A stretch of 64,000 nucleotides of DNA from Mycobacterium sp. PS03-16 (lineage in GTDB: Bacteria > Actinomycetota > Actinomycetes > Mycobacteriales > Mycobacteriaceae), in assembly GCF_004570325.1 (NCBI RefSeq), contig NZ_SPQO01000005.1, forward strand, positions 62,001-126,000, written 5' to 3'. Below the pieces are notes generated by a model. The model made no database searches. It saw only the letters and a program-made list of their open reading frames with translations, and was not told where the DNA came from. The position numbers were made by a program, and so were the translations under genes. How positions within the stretch are numbered: the stretch's first letter is position 1; each line of letters starts with the position of its first letter. Of this stretch, positions 28,768 through 36,888 are shown one piece after another.

Positions 28768-29523
28768 ATGACGATCACCTCCACCTCACCCGAACCGGGC
28801 ATAGTCGCCGTCACGGTGGACTATCCGCCGGTCAATGCCATCCCCTCGCGCGGGTGGTTCGACCTGGCCGACGCCATCACCGCCGCCGGCCGCGACCCCT
28901 CGACCCACGTGGTGATCCTGCGGGCCGAGGGCCGCGGGTTCAACGCCGGTGTCGACATCAAGGAGATGCAGCGCACCGAGGGCTACACCGCCCTGATCGA
29001 CGCCAACCGCGGTTGCTTCGAGGCGTTCCGCGCCGTGTATGAGTGCGCGGTGCCGGTGGTGGCCGCGGTCAACGGGTTCTGCGTCGGCGGCGGCATCGGC
29101 CTGGTCGGCAACGCCGACGTCATCGTCGCCTCCGACGATGCGACCTTCGGCCTGCCGGAGGTGGAACGCGGCGCCCTCGGGGCGGCCACCCACCTGTCGC
29201 GGCTGGTGCCGCAGCACATGATGCGACGGCTTTTCTTCACCGCCGCGACCGTCGACGCGGCCGCGCTGCACCACTTCGGATCCGTGCACGAGGTGGTGCC
29301 GCGGGCCGACCTCGACGAGGCCGCGCTGCGGGTCGCCCGCGACATCGCCGCCAAGGACACCCGGGTGATCCGCGCGGCAAAGGAGGCGCTCAACTTCATC
29401 GACGTGCAGAAGGTGAACTCGAGCTACCGCATGGAGCAGGGCTTCACGTTCGAGCTCAACCTGGCGGGCGTCTCCGACGAGCACCGTGACGCGTTCGCGG
29501 GGACGAACAAGGGGAAGCAGTGA
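28768..29523 (+). CDS. echA20: Enoyl-CoA hydratase-family ring hydrolase EchA20
   Basis: 251-residue crotonase corresponding to Rv3550. The oxyanion-hole segments are visible (RGFNAGVDIKEM and GFCVGGGIGLVGNADVIVA). In the C/D-ring pathway it hydrolytically opens ring D of the bicyclic diketo-CoA ester. It is first in echA20-ipdA-ipdB-ipdC and overlaps ipdA by 4 bases (GTGA). Confidence 0.93.
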   Translation: MTITSTSPEPGIVAVTVDYPPVNAIPSRGWFDLADAITAAGRDPSTHVVILRAEGRGFNAGVDIKEMQRTEGYTALIDANRGCFEAFRAVYECAVPVVAAVNGFCVGGGIGLVGNADVIVASDDATFGLPEVERGALGAATHLSRLVPQHMMRRLFFTAATVDAAALHHFGSVHEVVPRADLDEAALRVARDIAAKDTRVIRAAKEALNFIDVQKVNSSYRMEQGFTFELNLAGVSDEHRDAFAGTNKGKQ

Positions 29524-30410
29524 CCGACAAGAGAACCACCCTGGATGCGGCCGTCGCCGGCATCGAGAGCGGGATGACGATCGGCATCGGCGGCTGGGGC
29601 TCGCGGCGCAAGCCGATGGCGTGGGTGCGAGCGCTGCTGCGCACCGGCGTCACCGACCTGACCGTCGTCACCTACGGCGGCCCGGACCTCGGATTGCTCT
29701 GCAGCGCAGGCAAGGTCAAACGCGTGTACTACGGCTTCGTCTCACTGGACTCGCCACCGTTCTACGACCCGTGGTTCGCCAAGGCGCGCACCACGGGTGC
29801 GATCGAGGCGCGCGAGATGGACGAGGGCATGCTGCGGTGCGGGCTGCAGGCCGCCGCCCAGCGGCTGCCGTTCCTGCCGATCCGTGCCGGTCTGGGCAGT
29901 TCGGTGCTCGACTTCTGGGCCGGTGAACTCAAGACGGTCACCAGCCCCTATCCCGCGGCGACCGGTGCCGCGGAAGAACTGATCGCGATGCCCGCGCTGA
30001 ACCTCGATGCGGCGTTCGTCCATCTCAACCTCGGTGACGCTCGCGGCAATGCCGCCTACACCGGCATCGACCCGTACTTCGACGACCTGTTTCTGATGGC
30101 CGCGCAGCGCCGGTACCTGTCGGTCGAGCGAGTGGTGTCCACCGAGGAGCTGGTCAAGGCCGTACCGCCGCAGGCGCTGCTGGTCAACCGGATGATGGTC
30201 GACCACGTGGTCGAGGCGCCCGGCGGCGCGCACTTCACCACGGCGGCACCCGATTACGGGCGCGACGAGAGATTCCAGAGGCACTACGCCCAAGCCGCCG
30301 AATCCGACGAGACGTGGCAGCAATTCGTGGCCACCTACCTGTCCGGCAGCGAGGCCGATTACCAGGCCGCGGTGCGTGCCTTCGGCGAGCAGAAGGGTGA
30401 CGCGAAGTGA
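29520..30410 (+). CDS. ipdA: Ring C hydrolase alpha subunit IpdA (CoA-transferase fold)
   Basis: 296 residues; family I CoA-transferase fold (MTIGIGGWG near 19-26, VVTYGGPDLG), equivalent to Rv3551. IpdAB is a hydrolase that opens the last ring (COCHEA-CoA) rather than a CoA-transferase. The acidic segment EMDEGML (~99-105) probably holds the catalytic Glu of the family (E102 here by position). GTG start overlaps echA20; the stop overlaps ipdB. Confidence 0.93.
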   Translation: MTDKRTTLDAAVAGIESGMTIGIGGWGSRRKPMAWVRALLRTGVTDLTVVTYGGPDLGLLCSAGKVKRVYYGFVSLDSPPFYDPWFAKARTTGAIEAREMDEGMLRCGLQAAAQRLPFLPIRAGLGSSVLDFWAGELKTVTSPYPAATGAAEELIAMPALNLDAAFVHLNLGDARGNAAYTGIDPYFDDLFLMAAQRRYLSVERVVSTEELVKAVPPQALLVNRMMVDHVVEAPGGAHFTTAAPDYGRDERFQRHYAQAAESDETWQQFVATYLSGSEADYQAAVRAFGEQKGDAK

Positions 30411-31156
30411 TGTCCGTATACCGCGCCGAGGTGTGCGTCGTCGCCTGCGCCGAGCTGTTCCGCGACGCCGGCGAGATCATGGTCAGCCCGATGACCACGG
30501 TGGTGTCGGTCGGCGCCCGGCTCGCGCGGCTGACCTTCTCCCCCGACATCCTGCTCACCGACGGCGAGGCACAGCTGCTCGCCGACACCCCGGCGATCGG
30601 CGCGGCGGGAGCGGTCGAGGGCTGGATGCCGTTCGGCCGGGTCTTCGAGACCCTGGCCTGGGGCCGCCGCCACGTGGTGATGGGCGCCAATCAGATCGAC
30701 CGCTACGGCAACCAGAACCTGTCGGCGTTCGGCGCGCTGCAGCAGCCCACCCGCCAGATGTTCGGCGTGCGCGGCGCACCGGGGAACACGATCAACCACA
30801 TCACCAGCTACTGGGTCGGCAACCATTCCAAGCGGGTGTTCGGCGAGACGGTCGACATCGTGTCCGGAATCGGATGGGACAAGGTCGATCCGGACAATCC
30901 GGCTTTCCGGTTCGTCAACGTCCACCGTGTGGTGAGCAACCTCGGGGTGTTCGACTTCAACGGCCCCGACCACCAGATGCGGGCGGTGTCGCTGCACCCC
31001 GGCGTGACGCCGGACCACGTCCGGGAGAACACGTCGTTCGAGGTGCACGAGCTGGACTCGGCGCAGGCCACCCGTCTGCCGACCGCCGAGGAGCAGCAGC
31101 TCATCCGCGAACGCATCGATCCGAAAGCGCTGCGAGACAAGGAAGTGCGGGTCTGA
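30407..31156 (+). CDS. ipdB: Ring C hydrolase beta subunit IpdB
   Basis: 249 residues, CoA-transferase beta-subunit fold, equivalent to Rv3552. Partner of IpdA in hydrolysis of the final carbocycle. Two adjacent start codons are possible: GTG at 30407 (GTGA overlap with ipdA) and ATG at 30410 (one-base overlap). SVGARLARLTFSPDILL and GRRHVVMGANQIDRYGNQN are family-typical segments. Confidence 0.92.
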   Translation: MMSVYRAEVCVVACAELFRDAGEIMVSPMTTVVSVGARLARLTFSPDILLTDGEAQLLADTPAIGAAGAVEGWMPFGRVFETLAWGRRHVVMGANQIDRYGNQNLSAFGALQQPTRQMFGVRGAPGNTINHITSYWVGNHSKRVFGETVDIVSGIGWDKVDPDNPAFRFVNVHRVVSNLGVFDFNGPDHQMRAVSLHPGVTPDHVRENTSFEVHELDSAQATRLPTAEEQQLIRERIDPKALRDKEVRV

Positions 31157-31158
31157 CC

Positions 31159-32220
31159 ATGGCGAGGTTGCGCACACCCCTGACCGAACTGATCGGCATC
31201 GATCACCCCGTGGTGCAGACCGGGATGGGCTGGGTCGCCGGTGCGCGGCTGGTGTCGGCGACTTCCAACGCCGGCGGGCTGGGCATCCTGGCCTCGGCCA
31301 CCATGACGCTCGAGGAACTGCGCGCCGCCGTCGCCAAGGTGAAGGCCGCGACCGACAAGCCGTTCGGTATCAACATCCGCGCCGACGCCGGGGATGCCAA
31401 CGAGCGCGTCGACCTGCTCATCCGCGAGGGCGTGCGGGTCGCATCGTTCGCGCTCGCCCCGAAACCCGAACTGATCGCCAGACTCAAGGACGCCGGCGTC
31501 GTGGTGATCCCGTCGGTCGGCCTGGCCAAACACGCCAAGAAGGTGGCGGGCTGGGGCGCCGACGCGGTGATCGTGCAGGGCGGCGAGGGCGGTGGGCACA
31601 CCGGTCCGATCGCGACCACGCTGCTGCTGCCCTCGGTCCTCGATGCGGTCGACATCCCGGTGGTCGCCGCGGGCGGGTTCTTCGACGGCCGCGGACTGGC
31701 CGCCGCGCTGTCCTACGGCGCGGCCGGCGTGGCGATGGGTACCCGGTTCCTCCTGACGTCGGATTCGACGGTGCCGGACGCGGTGAAGCAGCGCTACCTG
31801 CAGGCCGGCCTGGACGGCACCGTGGTGTCCACCCGCGTCGACGGGATGCCGCACCGGGTGTTGCGCACCGGTCTGGTCGAGAAGCTCGAGAGCGGTTCGC
31901 GCGTGCGGGGTTTCGGCGCCGCGGTGCGCAACGCACAGAAGTTCAAGAAGATGTCGGGGATGACCTGGCGGTCCATGGTCACCGACGGTCTGGCGATGCG
32001 GCACGGCAAGGAACTCACCTGGTCACAGGTCGTGATGGCGGCCAACACCCCGATGTTGCTCAAGGCCGGGCTGGTGGAGGGCAACACCGATGCGGGCGTG
32101 CTCGCCTCCGGACAGGTCGCCGGGATCCTCGACGATCTCCCGTCGTGCGCGGATCTGGTCGCATCGATCGTCGACGACGCGATCAAACATCTGCAGGCGG
32201 CTGCCGCACTGGCGGAGTGA
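31159..32220 (+). CDS. ipdC: Flavin-dependent hydroxyacyl-CoA oxidoreductase IpdC (nitronate monooxygenase-like)
   Basis: 353-residue FMN TIM-barrel of the 2-nitropropane dioxygenase class, equivalent to Rv3553. Marks: HPVVQTGMGWVAGARLVSAT, NIRADAGD, VQGGEGGGHTG and AAGGFFDGRGLAAALSYGA. It acts on the 5-hydroxylated bicyclic CoA ester before ring opening. The ATG is two bases past the ipdB stop; its stop abuts the stop of the convergent zinc-ribbon gene with no gap. Confidence 0.92.
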   Translation: MARLRTPLTELIGIDHPVVQTGMGWVAGARLVSATSNAGGLGILASATMTLEELRAAVAKVKAATDKPFGINIRADAGDANERVDLLIREGVRVASFALAPKPELIARLKDAGVVVIPSVGLAKHAKKVAGWGADAVIVQGGEGGGHTGPIATTLLLPSVLDAVDIPVVAAGGFFDGRGLAAALSYGAAGVAMGTRFLLTSDSTVPDAVKQRYLQAGLDGTVVSTRVDGMPHRVLRTGLVEKLESGSRVRGFGAAVRNAQKFKKMSGMTWRSMVTDGLAMRHGKELTWSQVVMAANTPMLLKAGLVEGNTDAGVLASGQVAGILDDLPSCADLVASIVDDAIKHLQAAAALAE

Positions 32221-32427
32221 CTAGGCGGCGACCGCCACGCCGCAGATGCCGCAGACCTCGAACTCCCTGCGCTTCCAGCGGGCGATCGGGATGAAGAACA
32301 GCGTGAACTGCCGGAACTCCCGCATCCGCTGCCATTGGGTGGTGTTGTGGCACCGCGGACAGGTGCGGACCTGCCCCGCGCCGAGGTACTTCTGTCTGGT
32401 GCCGAAGCCGAAGAGGAGGAAGAGCAC
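32221..32427 (-). CDS. Small zinc-ribbon protein
   Basis: 68 residues with two CxxC pairs (CPRC and CGIC) framing a hydrophobic/aromatic centre (FRQFTLFFIPIARWKRREF), as in zinc-ribbon-15 type proteins that often lie at membranes. No function can be assigned. Convergent with ipdC: the two stop codons touch. Confidence 0.7.
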   Translation of the reverse strand: MLFLLFGFGTRQKYLGAGQVRTCPRCHNTTQWQRMREFRQFTLFFIPIARWKRREFEVCGICGVAVAA

Positions 32428-32496
32428 CTCACCAGCGTACGGGTGGCCGATCGGCCACCCGGTGAAGCGTATTACTGAATCGACGTCGAATTAAGC

Positions 32497-32511
32497 TATG
32501 ATCTTCATGTG
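32497..32511 (+). promoter_or_regulatory. Leaderless promoter of the SatD-like gene
   Basis: TATGAT at 32497-32502 is a strong -10 box, and the GTG start at 32509 begins 6 bases after it, where transcription should start. This fits a leaderless mRNA, common in mycobacteria. The surrounding stretch is locally AT-rich; no clear -35 box is seen. Confidence 0.6.
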
Positions 32512-33141
32512 ACACGAATGAAGCCGGAGGCTTCATCAGCCGCGGCGGTGATCGGCGACGTCGTCGGCTCGCGACGCGCGCCCGACCGACGGGCGTTGCA
32601 CCGGCGGCTCGATGACGCGCTGGGCACCGCGGGATTCGCCTTCACCGTCGGCGACGAGTTCCAGGGCACCCACCCGAGCGTCGGCGCCGCCATCGACGCG
32701 GCCCTGTCGGTGCGTTTGGCGGTGGCCCCCGACATCGACATCCGGTTCGGCATCGGCTGGGGTGCGGTGACGATGCTCGACCCCGACACCGGCATCCAAG
32801 ACGGCCCCGGATGGTGGGCCGCCCGCGAGGCCATCCAGTGGACCGCCTCGGCGCAGCGCCAACCCGGTCTGGCGCTGGTGCGCACGGCGTACCGGCCGGC
32901 CCCGGACACCGCCGGCCCGGACGCGGACGCCGTCAACGCCGCCCTGCTGTGTCGGGACCATCTGCTTGGATCACTCGATGACCGATCCCTGCGAATCCTG
33001 AAGGGCCTGTTGACCGAGCGTACGAAGAAGGACATCGCCGCCGAGGAGGGCATCAGCCCCTCGGCGGTGTCCCAGCGCGCCGGACGCGATGGGCTCGATC
33101 TGCTCGTGCTGGTCTCGACCCGGCTGCGGAGCCTGCGGTGA
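32509..33141 (+). CDS. SatD-family protein with C-terminal helix-turn-helix
   Basis: 210 residues. The N-terminus VIGDVVGSRRAPDR and the GDEFQG segment are typical of SatD-family proteins, whose biochemical role is unclear; the C-terminal ~45 residues (TKKDIAAEEGISPSAVSQRA) form an HTH. The GTG start is supported by the leaderless promoter; an ATG three codons later is also in frame. Coupled to the following membrane gene by a GTGA overlap, a pairing seen for SatD with DUF3307-type proteins. Confidence 0.75.
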   Translation: MTRMKPEASSAAAVIGDVVGSRRAPDRRALHRRLDDALGTAGFAFTVGDEFQGTHPSVGAAIDAALSVRLAVAPDIDIRFGIGWGAVTMLDPDTGIQDGPGWWAAREAIQWTASAQRQPGLALVRTAYRPAPDTAGPDADAVNAALLCRDHLLGSLDDRSLRILKGLLTERTKKDIAAEEGISPSAVSQRAGRDGLDLLVLVSTRLRSLR

Positions 33142-33887
33142 GCGCGCTGGCCGTGCTGCTGGTGGCGGTCGGCGTCGCGGACATGACCCGGCGCATGACG
33201 CAGCGGACGTGGCTTCCGGTCGCCGTCGTCCCCATGGTGGTGCTCGCCTGCGCGCTGCTGGGTGGCCTCTGGCACCGCGGCGACCTGCCGCTGCTCGCCA
33301 TCGCGACCGCCGGAGGGGTCGGCTGGCAGATGCTCGGGGCGCGCGCCGAACGCACGGGCGAGCGGCCGTGGGCGCCGCTGCTGGTCTTCGGCGCCGCCGC
33401 GGCCGCGGTGATCCTGCTGTCCGGCTGGGCGTCCGAGGTGAGTGGACTGATCAGCCGGTGGGCGACGTGGACGCAGCTGCCCGCGGTCGGGACCCTCACC
33501 GGCGACCGGTTGCTGATGGTCGTCGCCGTCGTGCTCCTGCAACTGGTGACCGGCAATCAGCTGGTGCGGTTGGTGCTGGCCTCGGTGGGCGCCGTCAAGC
33601 CCGCCGGGCAGCCCCAGCCGTCGGACCGGCTCAAGGGCGGACGCCTGCTCGGCCCGATGGAGCGGTTGCTGATCCTCGGGCTCGGGCTGGCCGGACAGCT
33701 CGCGATGGCCACCGCGGTGGTGGCCGCCAAGAGCATCATCCGGTTCCCGGAGCTCAACGCGCAGAAGGCGAAGGCCAACGGCGCCGGCGATCTGGGCATC
33801 GGCATCGACGAGGTGACCGAGTACTTCCTGGTCGGCAGCTTCGCCAGCTGGATCATCGCGCTCGGCGGTCTGGCGCTGGCACATTGA
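33138..33887 (+). CDS. DUF3307-like integral membrane protein
   Basis: 249 residues, about six hydrophobic segments. The C-terminal KSIIRFPELN...EVTEYFLVGSFASWII pattern matches DUF3307-type membrane proteins, which commonly accompany SatD. Function unknown; a SatD-controlled membrane or envelope role is inferred. GTG start overlaps the satD-like stop. Confidence 0.65.
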   Translation: MSALAVLLVAVGVADMTRRMTQRTWLPVAVVPMVVLACALLGGLWHRGDLPLLAIATAGGVGWQMLGARAERTGERPWAPLLVFGAAAAAVILLSGWASEVSGLISRWATWTQLPAVGTLTGDRLLMVVAVVLLQLVTGNQLVRLVLASVGAVKPAGQPQPSDRLKGGRLLGPMERLLILGLGLAGQLAMATAVVAAKSIIRFPELNAQKAKANGAGDLGIGIDEVTEYFLVGSFASWIIALGGLALAH

Positions 33888-33932
33888 CCCATTCGCCGGT
33901 GCCCAACCCCGCGGCTTCCTACACTCACCGGC

Positions 33933-35045
33933 ATGAAGATGGACGCGGCAGTGTTGTGGGAAGTCAACGGGGACTGGACCATCGAGGAGGTCGACCTCGA
34001 CCCGCCGCAGGACGGTGAGGTCCTGGTCTCCTTCGAGGCCACCGGCCTGTGCCACTCCGACCACCACGGACGCACCGGCGACTTCCCCGGACCCATGCCC
34101 GTGATCGGCGGCCACGAGGGTGCCGGCATCGTGCAGGAGGTGGGCCCCGGGGTCCGCGACCTCAAACCCGGCGATCACGTCGTCGCGTCCTTCCTGCCCG
34201 CGTGCGGCCGCTGCCGGTGGTGCGCCAGCGGTCACCAGAATCTCTGCGACCTCGGCGCTTTCATCCTCAACGGCACCCAGCTCGACGGCACCTACCGGCG
34301 CCACATCGGCGATGTCGACGTCAATGTGGCGCTCCTGTTGGGCACATTCGCCCAGTACGGCGTCGTATCAGAGGCATCGGTGGTCAAGATCGACGACGAC
34401 CTGCCGTTGTCAAGAGCCTGTCTGATCGGCTGCGGCGTCACCACCGGGTGGGGCTCGGCGGTCAACACCGCCGACGTGACGCCCGGCGACACCGTCGTGG
34501 TGATCGGCTGCGGCGGCGTCGGCAGCGGGGCGATCCAGGGCGCCCGGCTGGCCGGTGCGGAGAAGATCGTGGTCGTCGACATCGTTGCGGACAAGCGGGA
34601 CAAGGCCTTCGAGTTCGGCGCCACCCACTTCACCACGTCGATGGCCGAGGCCACCGCGCTGGTGGCGGACCTGACCCGCGGGGTGATGGCGGATTCGGCG
34701 ATCCTCACAGTAGGCCTCGTGGAGGGCCCGATGATCGGCGAGGCGCTCGACATCATCCGCAAGGGCGGCGCGGTGGTGTTGACCGGCATCGCCGCGATGG
34801 CCGACGTGACACCGACGTTGCCCATGGCGATGTTCACGCTCTTCCAGAAGCGACTGCTGGGCAGCCTCTACGGCGAGGCCAATCCGCGCGCGGACATTCC
34901 ACGCCTGCTCAGCCTCTACCGCGAGGGCAAGCTCCTACTCGACGAGACCGTCACGCACGAATACAAACTCGGTGAGATCAACGAGGCCTACGACGACATG
35001 CTCGCCGGCCGCATCATCCGCGGTGTGGTCGTCCACGACCACTGA
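33933..35045 (+). CDS. Zinc-containing alcohol dehydrogenase, NDMA-dependent type
   Basis: 370 residues, class III-like medium-chain dehydrogenase. Catalytic zinc region GLCHSDHHGR and GGHEGAG; structural zinc Cys cluster CGRCRWCASGHQNLC; Rossmann loop GCGGVGSGAIQGA. The sequence resembles actinobacterial NDMA-dependent alcohol dehydrogenases that carry tightly bound NAD. In this locus it may oxidise a steroid-derived or general alcohol. It follows the membrane gene by 45 bases and converges on fadA6. Confidence 0.85.
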   Translation: MKMDAAVLWEVNGDWTIEEVDLDPPQDGEVLVSFEATGLCHSDHHGRTGDFPGPMPVIGGHEGAGIVQEVGPGVRDLKPGDHVVASFLPACGRCRWCASGHQNLCDLGAFILNGTQLDGTYRRHIGDVDVNVALLLGTFAQYGVVSEASVVKIDDDLPLSRACLIGCGVTTGWGSAVNTADVTPGDTVVVIGCGGVGSGAIQGARLAGAEKIVVVDIVADKRDKAFEFGATHFTTSMAEATALVADLTRGVMADSAILTVGLVEGPMIGEALDIIRKGGAVVLTGIAAMADVTPTLPMAMFTLFQKRLLGSLYGEANPRADIPRLLSLYREGKLLLDETVTHEYKLGEINEAYDDMLAGRIIRGVVVHDH

Positions 35046-35056
35046 GGGCGCTGGGA

Positions 35057-36214
35057 CTAGAGGCGCTCGATGATCGTCACGTTGGCCGTGCCGCCACCCT
35101 CGCACATCGTCTGCAGGCCGTAGCGGCCGCCGGTGCGCTCGAGCTCGTTGAGCATTGTGGCGAACAACTTGGCGCCGGTCGCGCCGAGCGGGTGGCCCAG
35201 CGCGATCGCCCCGCCGTTGGGGTTCACCTTCTCCGGATCGGCCTTCAGCTCTTTCTGCCAGGCCATCACTACGGGCGCGAACGCCTCGTTGATCTCGACG
35301 ACGTCGATGTCGTCCATCGTCAGGCCGGTCTTCTCCAGTGCGTAGCGCGTCGCAGGGATCGGGCCGGTCAGCATGAACACCGGATCCGCGCCCCGGGCGC
35401 TGATGTGGTGGATGCGCGCGCGCGGCTTGAGCTTGTGCGCCTTCACCGCGCTCTCCGAGGCCAGCAACACCGCGCTGGCGCCGTCGGAGATCTGGCTGGC
35501 CACCGCGGCGGTCAGCCGGCCGCCCTCGGCGAGCGTCTTGAGGGAGGCCATCTTCTCCAGCGTGGTCTCCCGCGGGCCCTCGTCGACGCCGAAGTCGCCG
35601 ACCGGCAGGATCTCGTTGTCGAAGTGACCGCCGCGGATCGCGCCGAACGCGCGCTCATGGCTGGTCAGCGCGAACTGTTCCATCTCCTCGCGGGTGATGT
35701 CCCACTTCTCGGCGATGAGTTCCGCGCCGCGGAACTGGGAGATCTCCTCGTCACCGTAGCGGTGCCGCCAGTGCTCGGACTCCCCCGTCGGCGAGGTGAA
35801 GCCGAACTCCTTGCCCACCACCATCGCCGAGGCGATCGGGATCTGGCTCATGTTCTGCATGCCGCCGGCCAGGATCACGTCGGCGGTGCCGGACATGATC
35901 GCCTGGGCGCCGAACGAGATGGCCTGCTGGCTGGACCCGCACTGCCGGTCGACGGTGACGCCCGGCACCTCCTCCGGGTAGCCCGCGGCGAGCCAGGCGT
36001 TGCGGCCGATGTTGCCGGCCTGCCCGCCGATCGCATCGACGCAGCCGACGATCACGTCGTCCACCGCGGCGGGGTCGACGTCCACCCGGTCGAAGATCCC
36101 GCGGAAGACGTGCACCCCGAGGTCGATCGGGTGCACGTGCGCCAACGAACCCCCACGTTTGCCGACCGGCGTCCGCACCGCATCGATGACATACGCCGCT
36201 GATGTCTCAGCCAT
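35057..36214 (-). CDS. fadA6: Thiolase FadA6
   Basis: 385-residue thiolase equivalent to Rv3556c. Nucleophile Cys in DRQCGSSQQ, His in LGHPLGATG and the second Cys in TMCEGGG. It cleaves the ring-opened 3-oxoacyl-CoA from the C/D rings on the way to methyl-oxo-octanedioyl-CoA. The ATG at 36214 was chosen over 36247; even so its first codons overlap the kstR2 stop by 8 bases, so the two genes form one unit. Confidence 0.92.
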   Translation of the reverse strand: MAETSAAYVIDAVRTPVGKRGGSLAHVHPIDLGVHVFRGIFDRVDVDPAAVDDVIVGCVDAIGGQAGNIGRNAWLAAGYPEEVPGVTVDRQCGSSQQAISFGAQAIMSGTADVILAGGMQNMSQIPIASAMVVGKEFGFTSPTGESEHWRHRYGDEEISQFRGAELIAEKWDITREEMEQFALTSHERAFGAIRGGHFDNEILPVGDFGVDEGPRETTLEKMASLKTLAEGGRLTAAVASQISDGASAVLLASESAVKAHKLKPRARIHHISARGADPVFMLTGPIPATRYALEKTGLTMDDIDVVEINEAFAPVVMAWQKELKADPEKVNPNGGAIALGHPLGATGAKLFATMLNELERTGGRYGLQTMCEGGGTANVTIIERL

Positions 36215-36833
36215 GTGACTGGTCTCCTTCGGATGTGCCCGCGGCAATCCCGCCGAGGACGATGGTCAGGTACTGCCGGCCGACCTGTTCGGCCGTCATC
36301 GGCCCGCCGGGTTGGTACCAGCGGACGGACACCCAGGTGGTGTCCCGGATGAACCGGTAGACGAGGTCGACGTCGATGTCGGGCCGAAAACAGCCCTGCT
36401 CGACGCCCTGGCTCAGCACGCTCATCCACATCTTGCGCTGCTCGACGTTGCGCTCCTCGACGAAGGAGAACTGCGGCAGCGCCGAGAGTCGCTTGGCCTC
36501 GTCCTGGTAGATCACGACCTGGGCGTGCCGGTGCTCGATCGCCTCGAACGACGCCATGAACAGGCCTTTGACCCGCTCGAGCGGATCGGATTCGGTATCG
36601 ACGATCTCCTGGTAGCGGCCGAACAGCCAGTCCAGAAAGTCCCGCAGCACCTCTTCGACCATCTGCTCTTTGGACTTGAAGTGGTGATAGAGACTGCCGG
36701 AGAGAATTCCGGCGGAGTCGGCGATGTCGCGGACCGTGGTGGCTTTGAGGCCGCGTTCGGCGAACATCGCCGCGGCGAGCTCGAGCAGTTCGCCGCGCCG
36801 GGTCGGCGCCTGGCTCAGTGCGTCGTCGCTCAC
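36207..36833 (-). CDS. kstR2: TetR-family repressor KstR2
   Basis: 208 residues from a GTG start: N-terminal TetR HTH (LELAAAMFAERGLKATTVRDIADSAGILSGSLYHHF region, ~16-50) and a ligand-binding C-terminal part, equivalent to Rv3557c. KstR2 represses the C/D-ring genes and is relieved by HIP-CoA, the product of FadD3. A CAAG-NN-CTTG box lies 18 bases upstream, indicating autoregulation. Confidence 0.94.
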   Translation of the reverse strand: MSDDALSQAPTRRGELLELAAAMFAERGLKATTVRDIADSAGILSGSLYHHFKSKEQMVEEVLRDFLDWLFGRYQEIVDTESDPLERVKGLFMASFEAIEHRHAQVVIYQDEAKRLSALPQFSFVEERNVEQRKMWMSVLSQGVEQGCFRPDIDVDLVYRFIRDTTWVSVRWYQPGGPMTAEQVGRQYLTIVLGGIAAGTSEGDQSHG

Positions 36834-36850
36834 CGCACCAGCGTATCAAC

Positions 36851-36860
36851 CAAGCGCTTG
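36851..36860. promoter_or_regulatory. KstR2-type operator upstream of kstR2
   Basis: CAAGCGCTTG, a perfect palindrome within ACCAAGCGCTTGCTAGGT (36849-36866), upstream of kstR2-fadA6. Confidence 0.85.
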
Positions 36861-36888
36861 CTAGGTAAGCGGGGCCGGGACCGTGCGG

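Noticed and set aside
32505-34304. Minus-strand open frame (599 codons) over the SatD-like region
   Set aside because: Shadow frame; the plus-strand genes have a promoter, coupled starts and family motifs.
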